NCBI GenBank assembly: GCA_002422725.1
Contig: DITE01000044.1
Location: forward strand, 349-19,428
DNA length: 19,080 nt
Source of the DNA: Bacteroidales bacterium UBA6192
Lineage (GTDB): Bacteria; Bacteroidota; Bacteroidia; Bacteroidales; F082
Direction of reading: 5' to 3'
Of this stretch, positions 1 to 7,229 are shown piece after piece. Position numbers and translations under genes: made by a program. Within the stretch, counting starts at the first letter, position 1. Every line of letters begins with the position of its first letter. Under the pieces are notes generated by a model, which saw nothing but the letters and a program-made list of their open reading frames with translations, was not told the origin of the DNA and ran no database searches.

Positions 1-99
1 GTAAATGTCAATGTCGAAGGCATACAATATTGTGCTGTAAACAATAAGGATAATTCCGGCAACAAAACCGATTTTTACTGGCTGATTTATTGGAAACAT
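1..99 (-). CDS. Small membrane protein, N-terminal 33 residues only (cut by window edge)
   Basis: An ATG on the minus strand at position 99 opens a frame that runs off the left edge without a stop. The visible 33 residues begin MFPINQPVKIGF and contain one hydrophobic segment at about residues 10-27, ending in an acidic stretch, as expected for a first membrane helix. It lies 47 nt downstream of the DUF4199-like gene on the same strand and no promoter element is visible between them, so co-transcription is likely. The N-terminus is compatible with a second DUF4199-type protein, but 33 residues are too few to assign a family. Confidence 0.6.
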   Translation of the reverse strand, partial: MFPINQPVKIGFVAGIILIVYSTILYAFDIDIY

Positions 100-146
100 A
101 GTTGTAATTTTTAATGTTTTGACAATAAGTGATTTGTATATTTTTC

Positions 147-674
147 TTAATCCAGAAATCTGTTTTTTCTTCTTGCAAAGATAGCGATTAAAAAAGCGTA
201 AACCGGAAGCAGTGAAAGATTAACAATAGCATGAACAATAGCCAGGTAGGCCGGGCTCATGATTTCCCGGAGAAACTGTCTTTTCGAATTAATTGATTGT
301 AAACCATTGGCAGCTTCCTTGCTCACAAGGTCGGTTTCTATTCTGTTGATTCGAAATTCAAGTGTTGGGTTGTTAAGGTAAGTATATACAAAATAGATTG
401 CCAGCGACAGAACTGATACCAGGATCAGGCCGGTGAGTAAGGACAACCTGAATCCGCTTCCAAAACTAAGCACACCCTGAGCATAATTGTTTCGAAGGCG
501 CAAGCAGGAAAACCAGAGGAAAAATAATGGAGCAAGATAAACAAATAAATAAAGATAGGAATACTCTTTGACGACAAGCAGGTTAACGAGAAACAAGAGC
601 AAAAAGGTTAACAAGCCCCCGAAAAAACCGGTAAACAATCCAACTAACCAAAACTGCCAGGTCTTGTAAAGCAT
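147..674 (-). CDS. DUF4199-like integral membrane protein
   Basis: This encodes 175 residues with four hydrophobic segments at about 8-30, 37-58, 76-98 and 142-166, and a basic C-terminus (ARRKNR). The order is typical of DUF4199 proteins, a Bacteroidota membrane family of unknown function. A loop with GVLSFGSGF precedes the third helix, then comes a charged soluble stretch at about 105-138, then MSPAYLAI opening the last helix. The frame can be extended upstream to a TTG at 716, but that codon lies inside the promoter -7 box (714-721). The ATG at 674 is therefore the better start: it leaves a leader of about 35 nt and has an AAAGGG about 10 nt upstream. No enzymatic motif is visible. Family assignment rests on remembered motif order. 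Confidence 0.75.
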   Translation of the reverse strand: MLYKTWQFWLVGLFTGFFGGLLTFLLLFLVNLLVVKEYSYLYLFVYLAPLFFLWFSCLRLRNNYAQGVLSFGSGFRLSLLTGLILVSVLSLAIYFVYTYLNNPTLEFRINRIETDLVSKEAANGLQSINSKRQFLREIMSPAYLAIVHAIVNLSLLPVYAFLIAIFARRKNRFLD

Positions 675-713
675 ATTAAACGTGCCCTTTATTTGTATGT
701 TTAAGCCACCATG

Positions 714-721
714 CAAACTTA
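714..721 (-). promoter_or_regulatory. Promoter -7 box for the DUF4199-like gene
   Basis: The minus strand reads TAAGTTTG, an exact match to the Bacteroidota -7 consensus TAnnTTTG. No good TTG is visible at the usual -33 spacing. Transcription would start near 709, which rules out the TTG at 716 as the start codon. Confidence 0.55.
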
Positions 722-758
722 CTAAAAAGCATTGAATTCGAAATTAACAATATTTTTC

Positions 759-789
759 TTGCAAGGGCTCGTTTTTAGCCGTATTTTTG
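759..789 (+). promoter_or_regulatory. Promoter of the SRP RNA gene
   Basis: The -33 TTG (759-761) and the exact -7 box TATTTTTG (782-789) are separated by 20 bp, the normal Bacteroidota spacing. The first paired base of the SRP RNA helix is 4-5 nt downstream of the -7 box, which gives an internal estimate of box-to-start distance for the rest of the window. Confidence 0.75.
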
Positions 790-792
790 CAG

Positions 793-890
793 CGGGTAAG
801 TCTTATACGACCAGCTCCTGCTGAATTCCCCCAGGTCCGGAAGGAAGCAAGGGTAAGCGGTTGAGCGGTGCGATATAAGTAGCTTACCCA
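793..890 (+). ncRNA. ffs: Signal recognition particle RNA, small bacterial (4.5S) type
   Basis: The RNA partners Ffh in co-translational targeting of membrane proteins. The conserved domain IV core is present around 833-850: CAGGTCCGGAAGGAAGCA, containing the GGAA tetraloop and the Ffh-binding symmetric loop. The ends pair (GGGTAAG at 794-800 with CTTACCC at 883-889), closing a single long hairpin of about 97 nt, the normal size for the small form lacking the Alu domain. A T6 run at 891-896 directly follows and probably terminates transcription. Its own promoter lies at 759-789. An antisense reading frame across this region is an artefact of the RNA gene. End positions may be off by a few bases. 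Confidence 0.9.
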
Positions 891-1002
891 TTTTTTATTT
901 CCTTTAGTTTCTATTTGTTGACAATCCTGTGATCTTTCTTTTTGAAACGTTACACTGTTTATCAACAATGATTTTCAGTATTTTTACAACAAATTTTTTG
1001 TC

Positions 1003-1614
1003 ATGTTAGTAAAGATCTATCCCCAGAACCCCTCTCAGAGGCATGTTAACATTGTTGTGGATTGTCTTAAAAATGGAGGGTTGGTAATTTTTCCTACAGA
1101 TACTGTATATGGGTTGGGATGCAGTATTTATCAGCAAAAAGCTGTTGACAGAATAGCTCAATTGAAGGGTATTAAAAAGGAGAAAGCAAATTTTTCCTTT
1201 ATATTCGACAACCTGAGTATGTTATCTGAGTTTACCAAGCCCATCAGCAATGAAGTGTATAAGCTCATGCGCAAGCATCTGCCGGGACCTTTTACATTCA
1301 TCCTTGAAGCCAATAATAATATTCCCAAAATTTTTCAGAGTAAAAAGAAAACAGTAGGTATACGTATACCTGACAATAACATTTTAAGGCTAATAATTGA
1401 AGAACTTGGCCATCCTCTTCTCACGACATCAATTCATGATGCGGATGAGATTATCGAGTATATGACTGACCCGGAACAAATCCATGAAGTGTTCAAAGAT
1501 CAGGTTGATATTGTAGTCGACGGTGGTTTTGGAGACAATCAGGCCAGTACAATTGTTGATTGCACCGATGGGAGCTGGGAAATTGTCAGACAGGGAAAGG
1601 GGATTATTGATTAA
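1003..1614 (+). CDS. Sua5/YciO/YrdC family protein, YciO-like
   Basis: This 203-residue protein belongs to the YrdC fold family, whose TsaC/Sua5 members make threonylcarbamoyl-AMP for the t6A modification of ANN-decoding tRNAs. The nucleotide and threonine-binding signatures are visible: PTDTVYGLG at 31-39, LKG at 54-56, LPGPFTFIL at 93-101 and TVGIRIP at 117-123. The length and the details (NFSFIF after the lysine region, MTDPEQI, VDIVVDGG, TIVDCTDG) resemble E. coli YciO, about 206 aa, more than TsaC. The KGRP-type motif of TsaC is replaced by KGIKKEKANF. YciO paralogues may have a different or weak activity, so t6A synthesis should not be assumed. The ATG at 1003 fits the family N-terminus. 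An imperfect -7 box (TATTTTTA, 979-986) lies just upstream. Confidence 0.85.
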   Translation: MLVKIYPQNPSQRHVNIVVDCLKNGGLVIFPTDTVYGLGCSIYQQKAVDRIAQLKGIKKEKANFSFIFDNLSMLSEFTKPISNEVYKLMRKHLPGPFTFILEANNNIPKIFQSKKKTVGIRIPDNNILRLIIEELGHPLLTTSIHDADEIIEYMTDPEQIHEVFKDQVDIVVDGGFGDNQASTIVDCTDGSWEIVRQGKGIID

Positions 1615-1724
1615 GTTGAAATCTCTGTATTATTCTATAATTTCTAATAAACTGATTATAAAGACATTAATATAACATTAAGTGTTTTCCATGCCAATAC
1701 TGGTGAAAAAGCATTGGAAATGGC

Positions 1725-1752
1725 TTGTAAATACGTTTTTTTTGTACTTTTG
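1725..1752 (+). promoter_or_regulatory. Promoter of tRNA-Lys
   Basis: An exact -7 box, TACTTTTG, is at 1745-1752, 17 nt before the mature tRNA. The nearest -33-like TTG (1725-1727) is only 17 bp upstream, slightly short of the usual 19-21, so the -33 assignment is tentative. Confidence 0.6.
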
Positions 1753-1769
1753 CACCTCCAAAATGAAAT

Positions 1770-1845
1770 GATTCGTTAGCTCAGTCGGTAGAGCATATGC
1801 CTTTTAAGCATAGGGCCCCGGGTTCGAGTCCCGGACGGATCACCA
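1770..1845 (+). tRNA. tRNA-Lys (anticodon UUU)
   Basis: The cloverleaf is complete. The acceptor GATTCGT pairs with ACGGATC, the D arm contains TAGCTCAGTCGGTAGAGC, the anticodon stem is TATGC/GCATA around a loop CTTTTAA with anticodon TTT, and the T loop is GGTTCGAGTCC. The discriminator is A, followed by an encoded CCA (1843-1845). It is the only one of the six tRNAs here with CCA in the DNA. Confidence 0.97.
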
Positions 1846-1850
1846 AAATC

Positions 1851-1885
1851 AAAAAAACCAGTGAATTTGTTCGCTGGTTTTTTTT
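1851..1885. terminator. Bidirectional intrinsic terminator (tRNA-Lys and the phosphatase unit)
   Basis: A 10-bp stem (AACCAGTGAA at 1856-1865 with TTCGCTGGTT at 1870-1879) surrounds a TTTG loop and is followed by a T8 run on the plus strand. The A7 run before the stem gives a U-tract on the minus strand, so it can also end the convergent alkaline phosphatase transcript, with one mismatch in that orientation. Confidence 0.85.
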
Positions 1886-1995
1886 GTCCACTGATAGCTC
1901 ACGATTGTTCAAAAGCATGGTAATTTTGGAGCTATCACATTACCTTCTATTATTATCAAATAGTGCTGACCTTTAATCCTTAGAGCCACTGCCTT

Positions 1996-3111
1996 TTAAT
2001 TGCTTTGTCCGGCAACATCAATAATTCTTTGGAACAGTTCTGTATTGTCATAAATACCTGCGAAATAGGCTGCATAGTTTCCAAATGCCATAACCGGAAC
2101 CATGATAGGCGTGTGATCGCCTGATGCAAAGCTCAGTGAAATGTATTTGTTGCTACCAGATTCATTTCCCACCAGGCTTAAACCTCCTGTTTCGTGGTCG
2201 GCTGTGATAATTACCAGTGTGCCAGGGGTACGTTCGGCAAAATCAATTGCCAGTCCAACGGCATCATCAAAATCAATGGTTTCGCTAACAACATAAGCCG
2301 AGTCATTTTCATGACCGCCCCAATCAATCTGCGAACCTTCAACCATGAGAAAAAAACCACCTGGGTTTGTCGAAAGTGACTCTAGGGCAAGTTTAGTTCC
2401 TGCTGACAGAAGATTGCCTCTCCCTTCAAGCATAGTTTTTGGATGAACGGAGTCAGTTAATAGATAAAATTTTGATGGGTTTCCAGTGATATCAATGAAT
2501 GAGTTAAAAACCTGATAGCCATTTATTTTTAATTGCTCAGTCAGCAATTGACCATCGGTTCTGTTGTCAAAGTGATTGCGACCACCGCCAATTACGACAT
2601 TAACAGGAGATTTCATAAAATCAGCTGCGATTTCCTCATAGTGACTCCGACTAACATTTTTTGCAATAAATGCTGCCGGTGTCGCATGTGTAACAGCACA
2701 GCTTACAACAATACCAGTTGTTTTGCCTTGCGAAGCAAAAATATCCAACAAACTCGGCTGGGGCAATGAGTCCTGACTCATACCGATCATGCCGTTGCGC
2801 GTTTTTTTTCCTGTTGCCATTGCAGTGCCGGCTGCTCCGGAATCAGTTATCTGATCATCAAAAGAATGTGTTTTCATCAAACCTATAGTGCTTGCTTTTT
2901 CCATATGCAGTGCCTTGCCTGATACCATTCTAGCAGCCTGTATCTGAGCAAGACCCATTCCATCTCCTATCATCAAAATGATGTTTTTTGGTCTGATCTC
3001 TTCAGGAAGATTCACTTTTGCTTCTGGTTCAACACATGACTGCGCAATAATAAGCGCAATCGAAAAACCCAGGACAATGTGATTTCCGGTTTGATTGAAT
3101 AGTTTCATCAT
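1996..3111 (-). CDS. phoA: Alkaline phosphatase, PhoA family, exported
   Basis: This 371-residue phosphomonoesterase probably acts outside the cytoplasm. The N-terminus has a hydrophobic segment (about 10-25) ending at Cys26 (AQSC), a weak lipobox, so it may be a lipoprotein. Metal and catalytic motifs are complete: IGDGMG with Asp50; TDSGAAGT with nucleophile Ser91; THATPAA with His142 and Thr144; VEGSQIDWGGH with Glu258, Asp263 and His267; TADHETGG with Asp305 and His306; and GDHT with His333. His142 and Trp264 occupy the positions of E. coli Asp153 and Lys328, a variation linked to altered metal preference in some bacterial enzymes. It is shorter than E. coli PhoA (471 aa), lacking large insertions. 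It starts 8 nt after the metallophosphoesterase stop, so the two genes form an operon. A second ATG one codon in could be the start. Confidence 0.93.
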   Translation of the reverse strand: MMKLFNQTGNHIVLGFSIALIIAQSCVEPEAKVNLPEEIRPKNIILMIGDGMGLAQIQAARMVSGKALHMEKASTIGLMKTHSFDDQITDSGAAGTAMATGKKTRNGMIGMSQDSLPQPSLLDIFASQGKTTGIVVSCAVTHATPAAFIAKNVSRSHYEEIAADFMKSPVNVVIGGGRNHFDNRTDGQLLTEQLKINGYQVFNSFIDITGNPSKFYLLTDSVHPKTMLEGRGNLLSAGTKLALESLSTNPGGFFLMVEGSQIDWGGHENDSAYVVSETIDFDDAVGLAIDFAERTPGTLVIITADHETGGLSLVGNESGSNKYISLSFASGDHTPIMVPVMAFGNYAAYFAGIYDNTELFQRIIDVAGQSN

Positions 3112-3119
3112 GTTGATTT

Positions 3120-4457
3120 TTAGGCGAACAGATTGATAACAGTGATTTCTGGCAGTATACCGATTCGTCCAGGGTAACCAATTGAACCGAGTCCACGGTT
3201 TACATACAAATATTGGTTATTCTGATTGCTTTCATATAGGCCAGCCCATTTCTTGTACATGTATTGGGCAGGGCTCCATTTAATTCCGGGGATCTCTATG
3301 CCAAATTGAAAACCATGTGTGTGACCTGACAAGGTCAGTTGAATATCAGTATGTTTTTCCTCAATTGTTTCAAAATGGCTTGGATCGTGTGAAAGCAGAA
3401 TTTTAACAGGTACAGGTCCAAGTCCTTTTGAGGCTTTTTCTACATTGCCTAATCTTGGAAAACGTTTATTTGAACTCCAGTTTTCAACTCCGATTAATCC
3501 GATACTTTCACCATCAATTGTTATTGTATCATGGCTGTTTTTCAATAATTTCCAACCTAACTGGTAGTAGAAATCATGAAGATCCTGCATATTTTTCTTT
3601 TTTGCATCAGGGCTTGGCCAGTTCATATAGTCACCGTAATCATGATTTCCAAGTATGGCATAAACACCCTTGCCAGCTTGGAGTTGCGATAGGGTTTCTT
3701 TAAACCTGAAGGCTTCATCGGTTGAGTAATTCACCAGATCGCCGGTAAATACAATCAAGTCGGGGGACTCAGCGTTGATTAATTCAACTGCCTCTTCCAG
3801 TTGGCTGATGCTTGACCAACTTCCCAAATGCAGGTCTGAAATCTGAATAATTTTAAATCCATCAAATGCCAGGGGCAAGCCCTGAAGACGCAATGAAACC
3901 CGACTAATTCTGAAATCGTGTACCCACTTCAACATCCCTGCAAACATCGTACTGAGCATGAGTCCACCTGTTACAAAAGCAACATTTTGCAAAAACCGGC
4001 TTCTTGTCATACCCACTTTGTTGTTATTTTGCCTGGATTTACCCGATTTTCTGGTTGTTACTATCCAAAGTTTAGCAGTAAGATTAACCAAATCACCCAG
4101 TAAAAGTAAAATGGCCGGAATCATTTTTGAGACATAAAAAATAAAGATGAATCCATTCATGTAAATCCTGATTTCGGGCAACCATCTTGATGAGGGCAGG
4201 AAATATCCAACGATTATCGACCCGGACAGCAACATTAAGGGCGACCAGTAGATTGCTGCAATGATCCTTTTTAAATGAATGTTATAGGTGAAAACTTTCG
4301 CTTTTACGATTGTCCATAAATACAAATCCATCAGAACCAGGATAATAAAGAACGGGTATCTGGTCAGGTTTTTTGGAAAAACAGCAGCAGTTAAAAAATA
4401 GCCGGCGACTAGCAATAATATGAAGAAAGCCGACTTTGCAAAGGTTTTTTTGTTCAT
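3120..4457 (-). CDS. Membrane-anchored calcineurin-like metallophosphoesterase (YkuE/YaeI type)
   Basis: Numbering is from the ATG at 4457 (445 aa). The N-terminal 175 residues carry several hydrophobic segments at about 10-28, 35-53, 64-88 and 98-123. A linker containing TRSRFLQ then precedes another hydrophobic stretch at about 159-175. The C-terminal 250 residues hold the dimetal phosphoesterase motifs in order: ISDLHLG (Asp208, His210), GDLVN (Asp240), GNHDYG (Asn271, His272), SHDP (His357) and SGHTHG (His379, His381). Relatives hydrolyse phosphodiesters or phosphomonoesters of lipids and headgroups, but the substrate cannot be read here. The frame extends to a TTG at 4463, but the promoter -7 box at 4468-4475 puts transcription start at about that codon, so the ATG at 4457 is preferred. 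It leads the operon with the alkaline phosphatase. Confidence 0.88.
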   Translation of the reverse strand: MNKKTFAKSAFFILLLVAGYFLTAAVFPKNLTRYPFFIILVLMDLYLWTIVKAKVFTYNIHLKRIIAAIYWSPLMLLSGSIIVGYFLPSSRWLPEIRIYMNGFIFIFYVSKMIPAILLLLGDLVNLTAKLWIVTTRKSGKSRQNNNKVGMTRSRFLQNVAFVTGGLMLSTMFAGMLKWVHDFRISRVSLRLQGLPLAFDGFKIIQISDLHLGSWSSISQLEEAVELINAESPDLIVFTGDLVNYSTDEAFRFKETLSQLQAGKGVYAILGNHDYGDYMNWPSPDAKKKNMQDLHDFYYQLGWKLLKNSHDTITIDGESIGLIGVENWSSNKRFPRLGNVEKASKGLGPVPVKILLSHDPSHFETIEEKHTDIQLTLSGHTHGFQFGIEIPGIKWSPAQYMYKKWAGLYESNQNNQYLYVNRGLGSIGYPGRIGILPEITVINLFA

Positions 4458-4467
4458 GTTCAAGGCA

Positions 4468-4475
4468 CAAAAGTA
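4468..4475 (-). promoter_or_regulatory. Promoter -7 box of the phosphoesterase/phosphatase operon
   Basis: The minus strand reads TACTTTTG, an exact TAnnTTTG match, ending 10 nt before the ATG at 4457. With the spacing seen at the SRP RNA gene, the leader would be about 6 nt. No convincing -33 TTG is visible at 19-21 bp. Confidence 0.55.
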
Positions 4476-4481
4476 AGCAAA

Positions 4482-4494
4482 CCCGCCTTGCGGG
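4482..4494 (-). terminator. Short GC hairpin between the LeuCD fusion gene and the phosphoesterase gene
   Basis: CCCGC (4482-4486) and GCGGG (4490-4494) form a 5-bp stem with a 3-nt loop. On the minus strand it is followed only by TTTGCTTACTTTT, a poor U-tract overlapping the next promoter. It could be a weak terminator for the upstream gene or a promoter-proximal structure. Confidence 0.25.
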
Positions 4495-4553
4495 GCAGCT
4501 CAAATCGACGAACTTAACAATTATTTTATTTTACTTCGAACTGCTAAGTCACA

Positions 4554-6335
4554 TTATATCAAATTTTTGATATAATTTACAAGCCCTTGGGCGTTGAAAA
4601 TTCCGATCAATTTGTCAGGTAGTGGCGCAAAGCTGAATGCCTTATCATTTATTTTGACCAAGCCTTGCTCAAAGTCAATATCGACTCTATCTCCTTGTTT
4701 ATATGTATCTACGGCTTCGGGCAAAAGTATAATCGGAAGACCCTGATTTACACTGGAACGGTAAAATATCCTATTTACCGATTTACAGATCACAGCTTTA
4801 ATACCAGCATAAGCTAGTCCCACCGAGGGATGTTCACGCGAGCTGCCACAGCCAAAATTTGCTCCCGCAATGATTATATCATCTTTTTGGACCAGATCGG
4901 CAAATGCATTATCGAATCCTTTAAAAAGGTGGGGCATTATTTTTTCAGGTTCCGAGCTTAAAACATTGTAAGTCAGGTTTCCTGCAAACATCTGGTCAGT
5001 ATTGAGGTTGTCCACATCACTGTAATTCCATATCTTTCCAATTTTTCGCATATCGCCATCCTGAATATCAACAGTTGAACTCTGTTCAATAGTATACTGA
5101 AATTTGTTGTTTGTGCCCTGCTCTGAAGGTGAAACAATTTCTCCTTTTAACGATGAATAGGCTACTGTTGCAGGTGATGCCAGATATATATTCGACAAAT
5201 TATTGCCCATTCTTCCCTTGAAGTTTCTGTTGGCAGTCGAAATCACATTTATTCCGTCAGCAGGAATTCCCTGACCTGTCCCCAAACATGGCCCGCATGA
5301 TGCAGCCAGAACATTGGCACCAGCTTCAATAAATATCTCTAGTAAGCCTAGTTTCATGGCTTCAAGATAAATTTTTTGAGAAGCGGGGATTACAAGCATT
5401 TGGAATCCAGTAGGTAATTTTTTATCTTTCAAAATGTTGGCAGCGATTATCAGGTCTTCAAGACGTCCATTGGTACAGGTACCCAATAATGATTGATGAA
5501 TTTTAACACCTTTGACTTCGTCGACAGCCTTTATGTTATCAACATGGTGTGGGGCAGCAACAACTGGAAAAAGTTCACTTAAATTAATGCTGATTTCTCT
5601 CACATACACAGCGTCTGTATCAGCCCAAATACCTGATGCTTGATCATCTCCAAGCCAGTTAGTCAGCACTTCATCACAAGGGAAAACAGCGTTTTTGGCA
5701 CCCATCTCGGAAGCCAGGTTAGCAATTGTCATCCGCTGATCAATAGTTAAAGATTTCACCCCATCACCATGGTATTCAATGGATAAATAATCGGCCCCAC
5801 TTGAGCCGATCATCCCAATAATCCACAGCGACAAATCTTTGGCATAAACGCCATCGGGTAAATTGCCGGTCAGCGTAATTTTGATGGAATCGGGAACACG
5901 AAACCAAGTTTCGCCCTGCTTCCAAAGGCCTGCAGTTTCTGTCCTGTCGATGCCGGCAGCAAATGCATTAAAAGCCCCGGCTGTGCAGGTATGACTATCA
6001 CTTCCAACAATTAACATTGCAGGTTTAGCATACTCTGCAACAATCTGGTGACAGATACCTTTGCCCACATCATGAAATTTTTTGATACCATGATCGCGAA
6101 CAATATCCCGAATTTGTTGATACTGGTTAGCCAACTTTGAACTGGTAGGTGGAGCATTATGGTCAAGAATGATAAGTAGTTGGTCAGGATCGGCCACTTT
6201 GTTACCCCCCATTTTGACAAATGTGCTGTGGATACTTGAAGTGTTGTCGTGTGTTAGAATAATATCCGGCTTACTGAATACAATACTTCCGGCAGCTGCG
6301 CCAAAAATTTTTTCCGCAAAGGTTTTCCCGCTCAT
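4554..6335 (-). CDS. Fused LeuC-LeuD-type hydro-lyase of the aconitase superfamily
   Basis: One 593-residue chain joins a large-subunit domain (about 1-400) and a small-subunit swivel domain (about 430-593). The large domain follows the HacA/LeuC pattern: HDN at 29-31, LDHNAPP at 57-63, GKGICHQ at 91-97, GSDSHTCTAGA at 111-121, and the three [4Fe-4S] ligands Cys287 (GTCTNGR), Cys347 and Cys350 (SCGPC). The small domain has GANFGCGSSREH at 491-502 and VNQGLPI at 529-535. Members interconvert isopropylmalate, homocitrate, citrate or methylated malates by dehydration and rehydration. The loop after NTDQ reads FAGNLTYNV instead of the IIPxRYL usual in LeuD, so the substrate is uncertain. No leuA, leuB or citrate-cycle gene is adjacent. 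A near-match promoter (TAAACTTTG, 6381-6389, one base too long) lies upstream. Confidence 0.85.
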   Translation of the reverse strand: MSGKTFAEKIFGAAAGSIVFSKPDIILTHDNTSSIHSTFVKMGGNKVADPDQLLIILDHNAPPTSSKLANQYQQIRDIVRDHGIKKFHDVGKGICHQIVAEYAKPAMLIVGSDSHTCTAGAFNAFAAGIDRTETAGLWKQGETWFRVPDSIKITLTGNLPDGVYAKDLSLWIIGMIGSSGADYLSIEYHGDGVKSLTIDQRMTIANLASEMGAKNAVFPCDEVLTNWLGDDQASGIWADTDAVYVREISINLSELFPVVAAPHHVDNIKAVDEVKGVKIHQSLLGTCTNGRLEDLIIAANILKDKKLPTGFQMLVIPASQKIYLEAMKLGLLEIFIEAGANVLAASCGPCLGTGQGIPADGINVISTANRNFKGRMGNNLSNIYLASPATVAYSSLKGEIVSPSEQGTNNKFQYTIEQSSTVDIQDGDMRKIGKIWNYSDVDNLNTDQMFAGNLTYNVLSSEPEKIMPHLFKGFDNAFADLVQKDDIIIAGANFGCGSSREHPSVGLAYAGIKAVICKSVNRIFYRSSVNQGLPIILLPEAVDTYKQGDRVDIDFEQGLVKINDKAFSFAPLPDKLIGIFNAQGLVNYIKNLI

Positions 6336-6471
6336 GATTCTGTTTATTTCTAATATTCTTAATTAGGATAGATTTGGTTGCAAAGTTTACGAAAAATCAA
6401 TTTGCTTTGACCGGTCTTTGCTATTTAGATAGTTTTTAAACAAAATTGATTAACGTGAAAATAAAAAAAAG

Positions 6472-6501
6472 TTGCGGGGTTTGATCTTTTGATTAATTTT
6501 G
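6472..6501 (+). promoter_or_regulatory. Promoter of the tRNA-Ser/tRNA-Pro unit
   Basis: A -33 TTG (6472-6474) and an exact -7 box TAATTTTG (6494-6501) are separated by 19 bp. The leader to the mature tRNA-Ser would be about 80 nt. Confidence 0.75.
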
Positions 6502-6588
6502 CACCTCAATTTCAGATCAGGATAAACGTTGCAGTTTAGGTGTTATTTGAGTAATTAATTAGCATGCAACTATGTTCTTTAACATTCT

Positions 6589-6677
<89 letters not shown>

Positions 6678-6683
6678 AACATT

Positions 6684-6758
6684 CGGGGTATGGCGCAGCC
6701 CGGCTAGCGCACCTGCTTTGGGAGCAGGGGGTCGTAGGTTCGAATCCTACTACCCCGA
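6684..6758 (+). tRNA. tRNA-Pro (anticodon UGG)
   Basis: Acceptor CGGGGTA pairs with TACCCCG, the anticodon stem CCTGC/GCAGG surrounds the loop TTTGGGA with anticodon TGG, and the T arm contains GTAGGTTCGAATCCTAC. The discriminator is A and CCA is not encoded. A strong terminator begins 7 nt later. Confidence 0.97.
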
Positions 6759-6764
6759 CAATAA

Positions 6765-6790
6765 AAACCGCCTAAAAGGCGGTTTTTTTT
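6765..6790 (+). terminator. Intrinsic terminator of the tRNA-Ser/tRNA-Pro unit
   Basis: A 9-bp stem (AAACCGCCT at 6765-6773 with AGGCGGTTT at 6777-6785) with a 3-nt loop leads into a T8 run. Confidence 0.92.
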
Positions 6791-7089
6791 ATCTGATCTC
6801 AGTGTCAGTGATTTGAATTTTTTTTTATTTATTTGATTGCCAAACCTAAGAAAGCGTTGGCAACAAGTGATTGTAATCAGTGCACTTTTTACCATTTCAG
6901 GAGACTATACCATCATGTCTGTTTCAATGCTCCGAATCGGTTTTTAAAGATATAAAAATCACATTATTTTTCATACTAAACGGGAAATGAAGGAAATATT
7001 CCACATAAGAAAAACATTTCACTCTAATTTGTTTTATGCAACAGATGTAAAAAAAAACAAATAATTTTACTTCTGTGTGCGAATTGTAG
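6791..7089. other. About 300 bp of intergenic sequence with no recognised feature
   Basis: This AT-rich stretch lies between the tRNA-Pro terminator and the promoter of the RRM gene. No reading frame with family resemblance, RNA cloverleaf, terminator or convincing repeat was seen. Short frames on the minus strand overlap the tRNA or have no supporting features. Confidence 0.6.
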
Positions 7090-7097
7090 TATCTTTG
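7090..7097 (+). promoter_or_regulatory. Promoter -7 box of the RRM protein gene, with long 5' leader
   Basis: The box TATCTTTG matches TAnnTTTG exactly. A start near 7102 would leave an untranslated leader of about 128 nt before the ATG at 7230, far longer than for most genes here. The leader contains ATTAAAT (7107-7113) and ATTTAAT (7136-7142), which can pair. No -33 TTG was seen at normal spacing. Confidence 0.55.
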
Positions 7098-7229
7098 CCA
7101 TGGTTTAATTAAATCTTTTTCAAGAAGTAACGTGTATTTAATCAATTTTTTCGAACTCACCATTCTGATAATCAATTAATTTACCAGCTTTTTGGAAATC
7201 TATCATTCATAATCTATTTATTTTCAATC

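Noticed and set aside
744..968. Minus-strand frame of 74 codons over the SRP RNA gene
   Set aside because: It is the reverse of a structured RNA with a clear conserved core and promoter, and has no family resemblance.
4554..6335. Possibility that the LeuC-LeuD fusion results from a lost stop or sequencing error
   Set aside because: The linker between the domains is of reasonable length, with no internal RBS-ATG remnant, and both halves are intact in one frame, so a true fusion is the simpler reading.
6704..6895. Minus-strand frame ending in SRIRTYDPLLPKQVR
   Set aside because: This peptide is the familiar false translation of the antisense of a tRNA (here tRNA-Pro).
6924..7175. Minus-strand 83-codon frame in the intergenic region before the RRM gene
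   Set aside because: It overlaps the promoter and leader of the RRM gene, has low-complexity AT-driven composition, and shows no promoter or recognisable motif.
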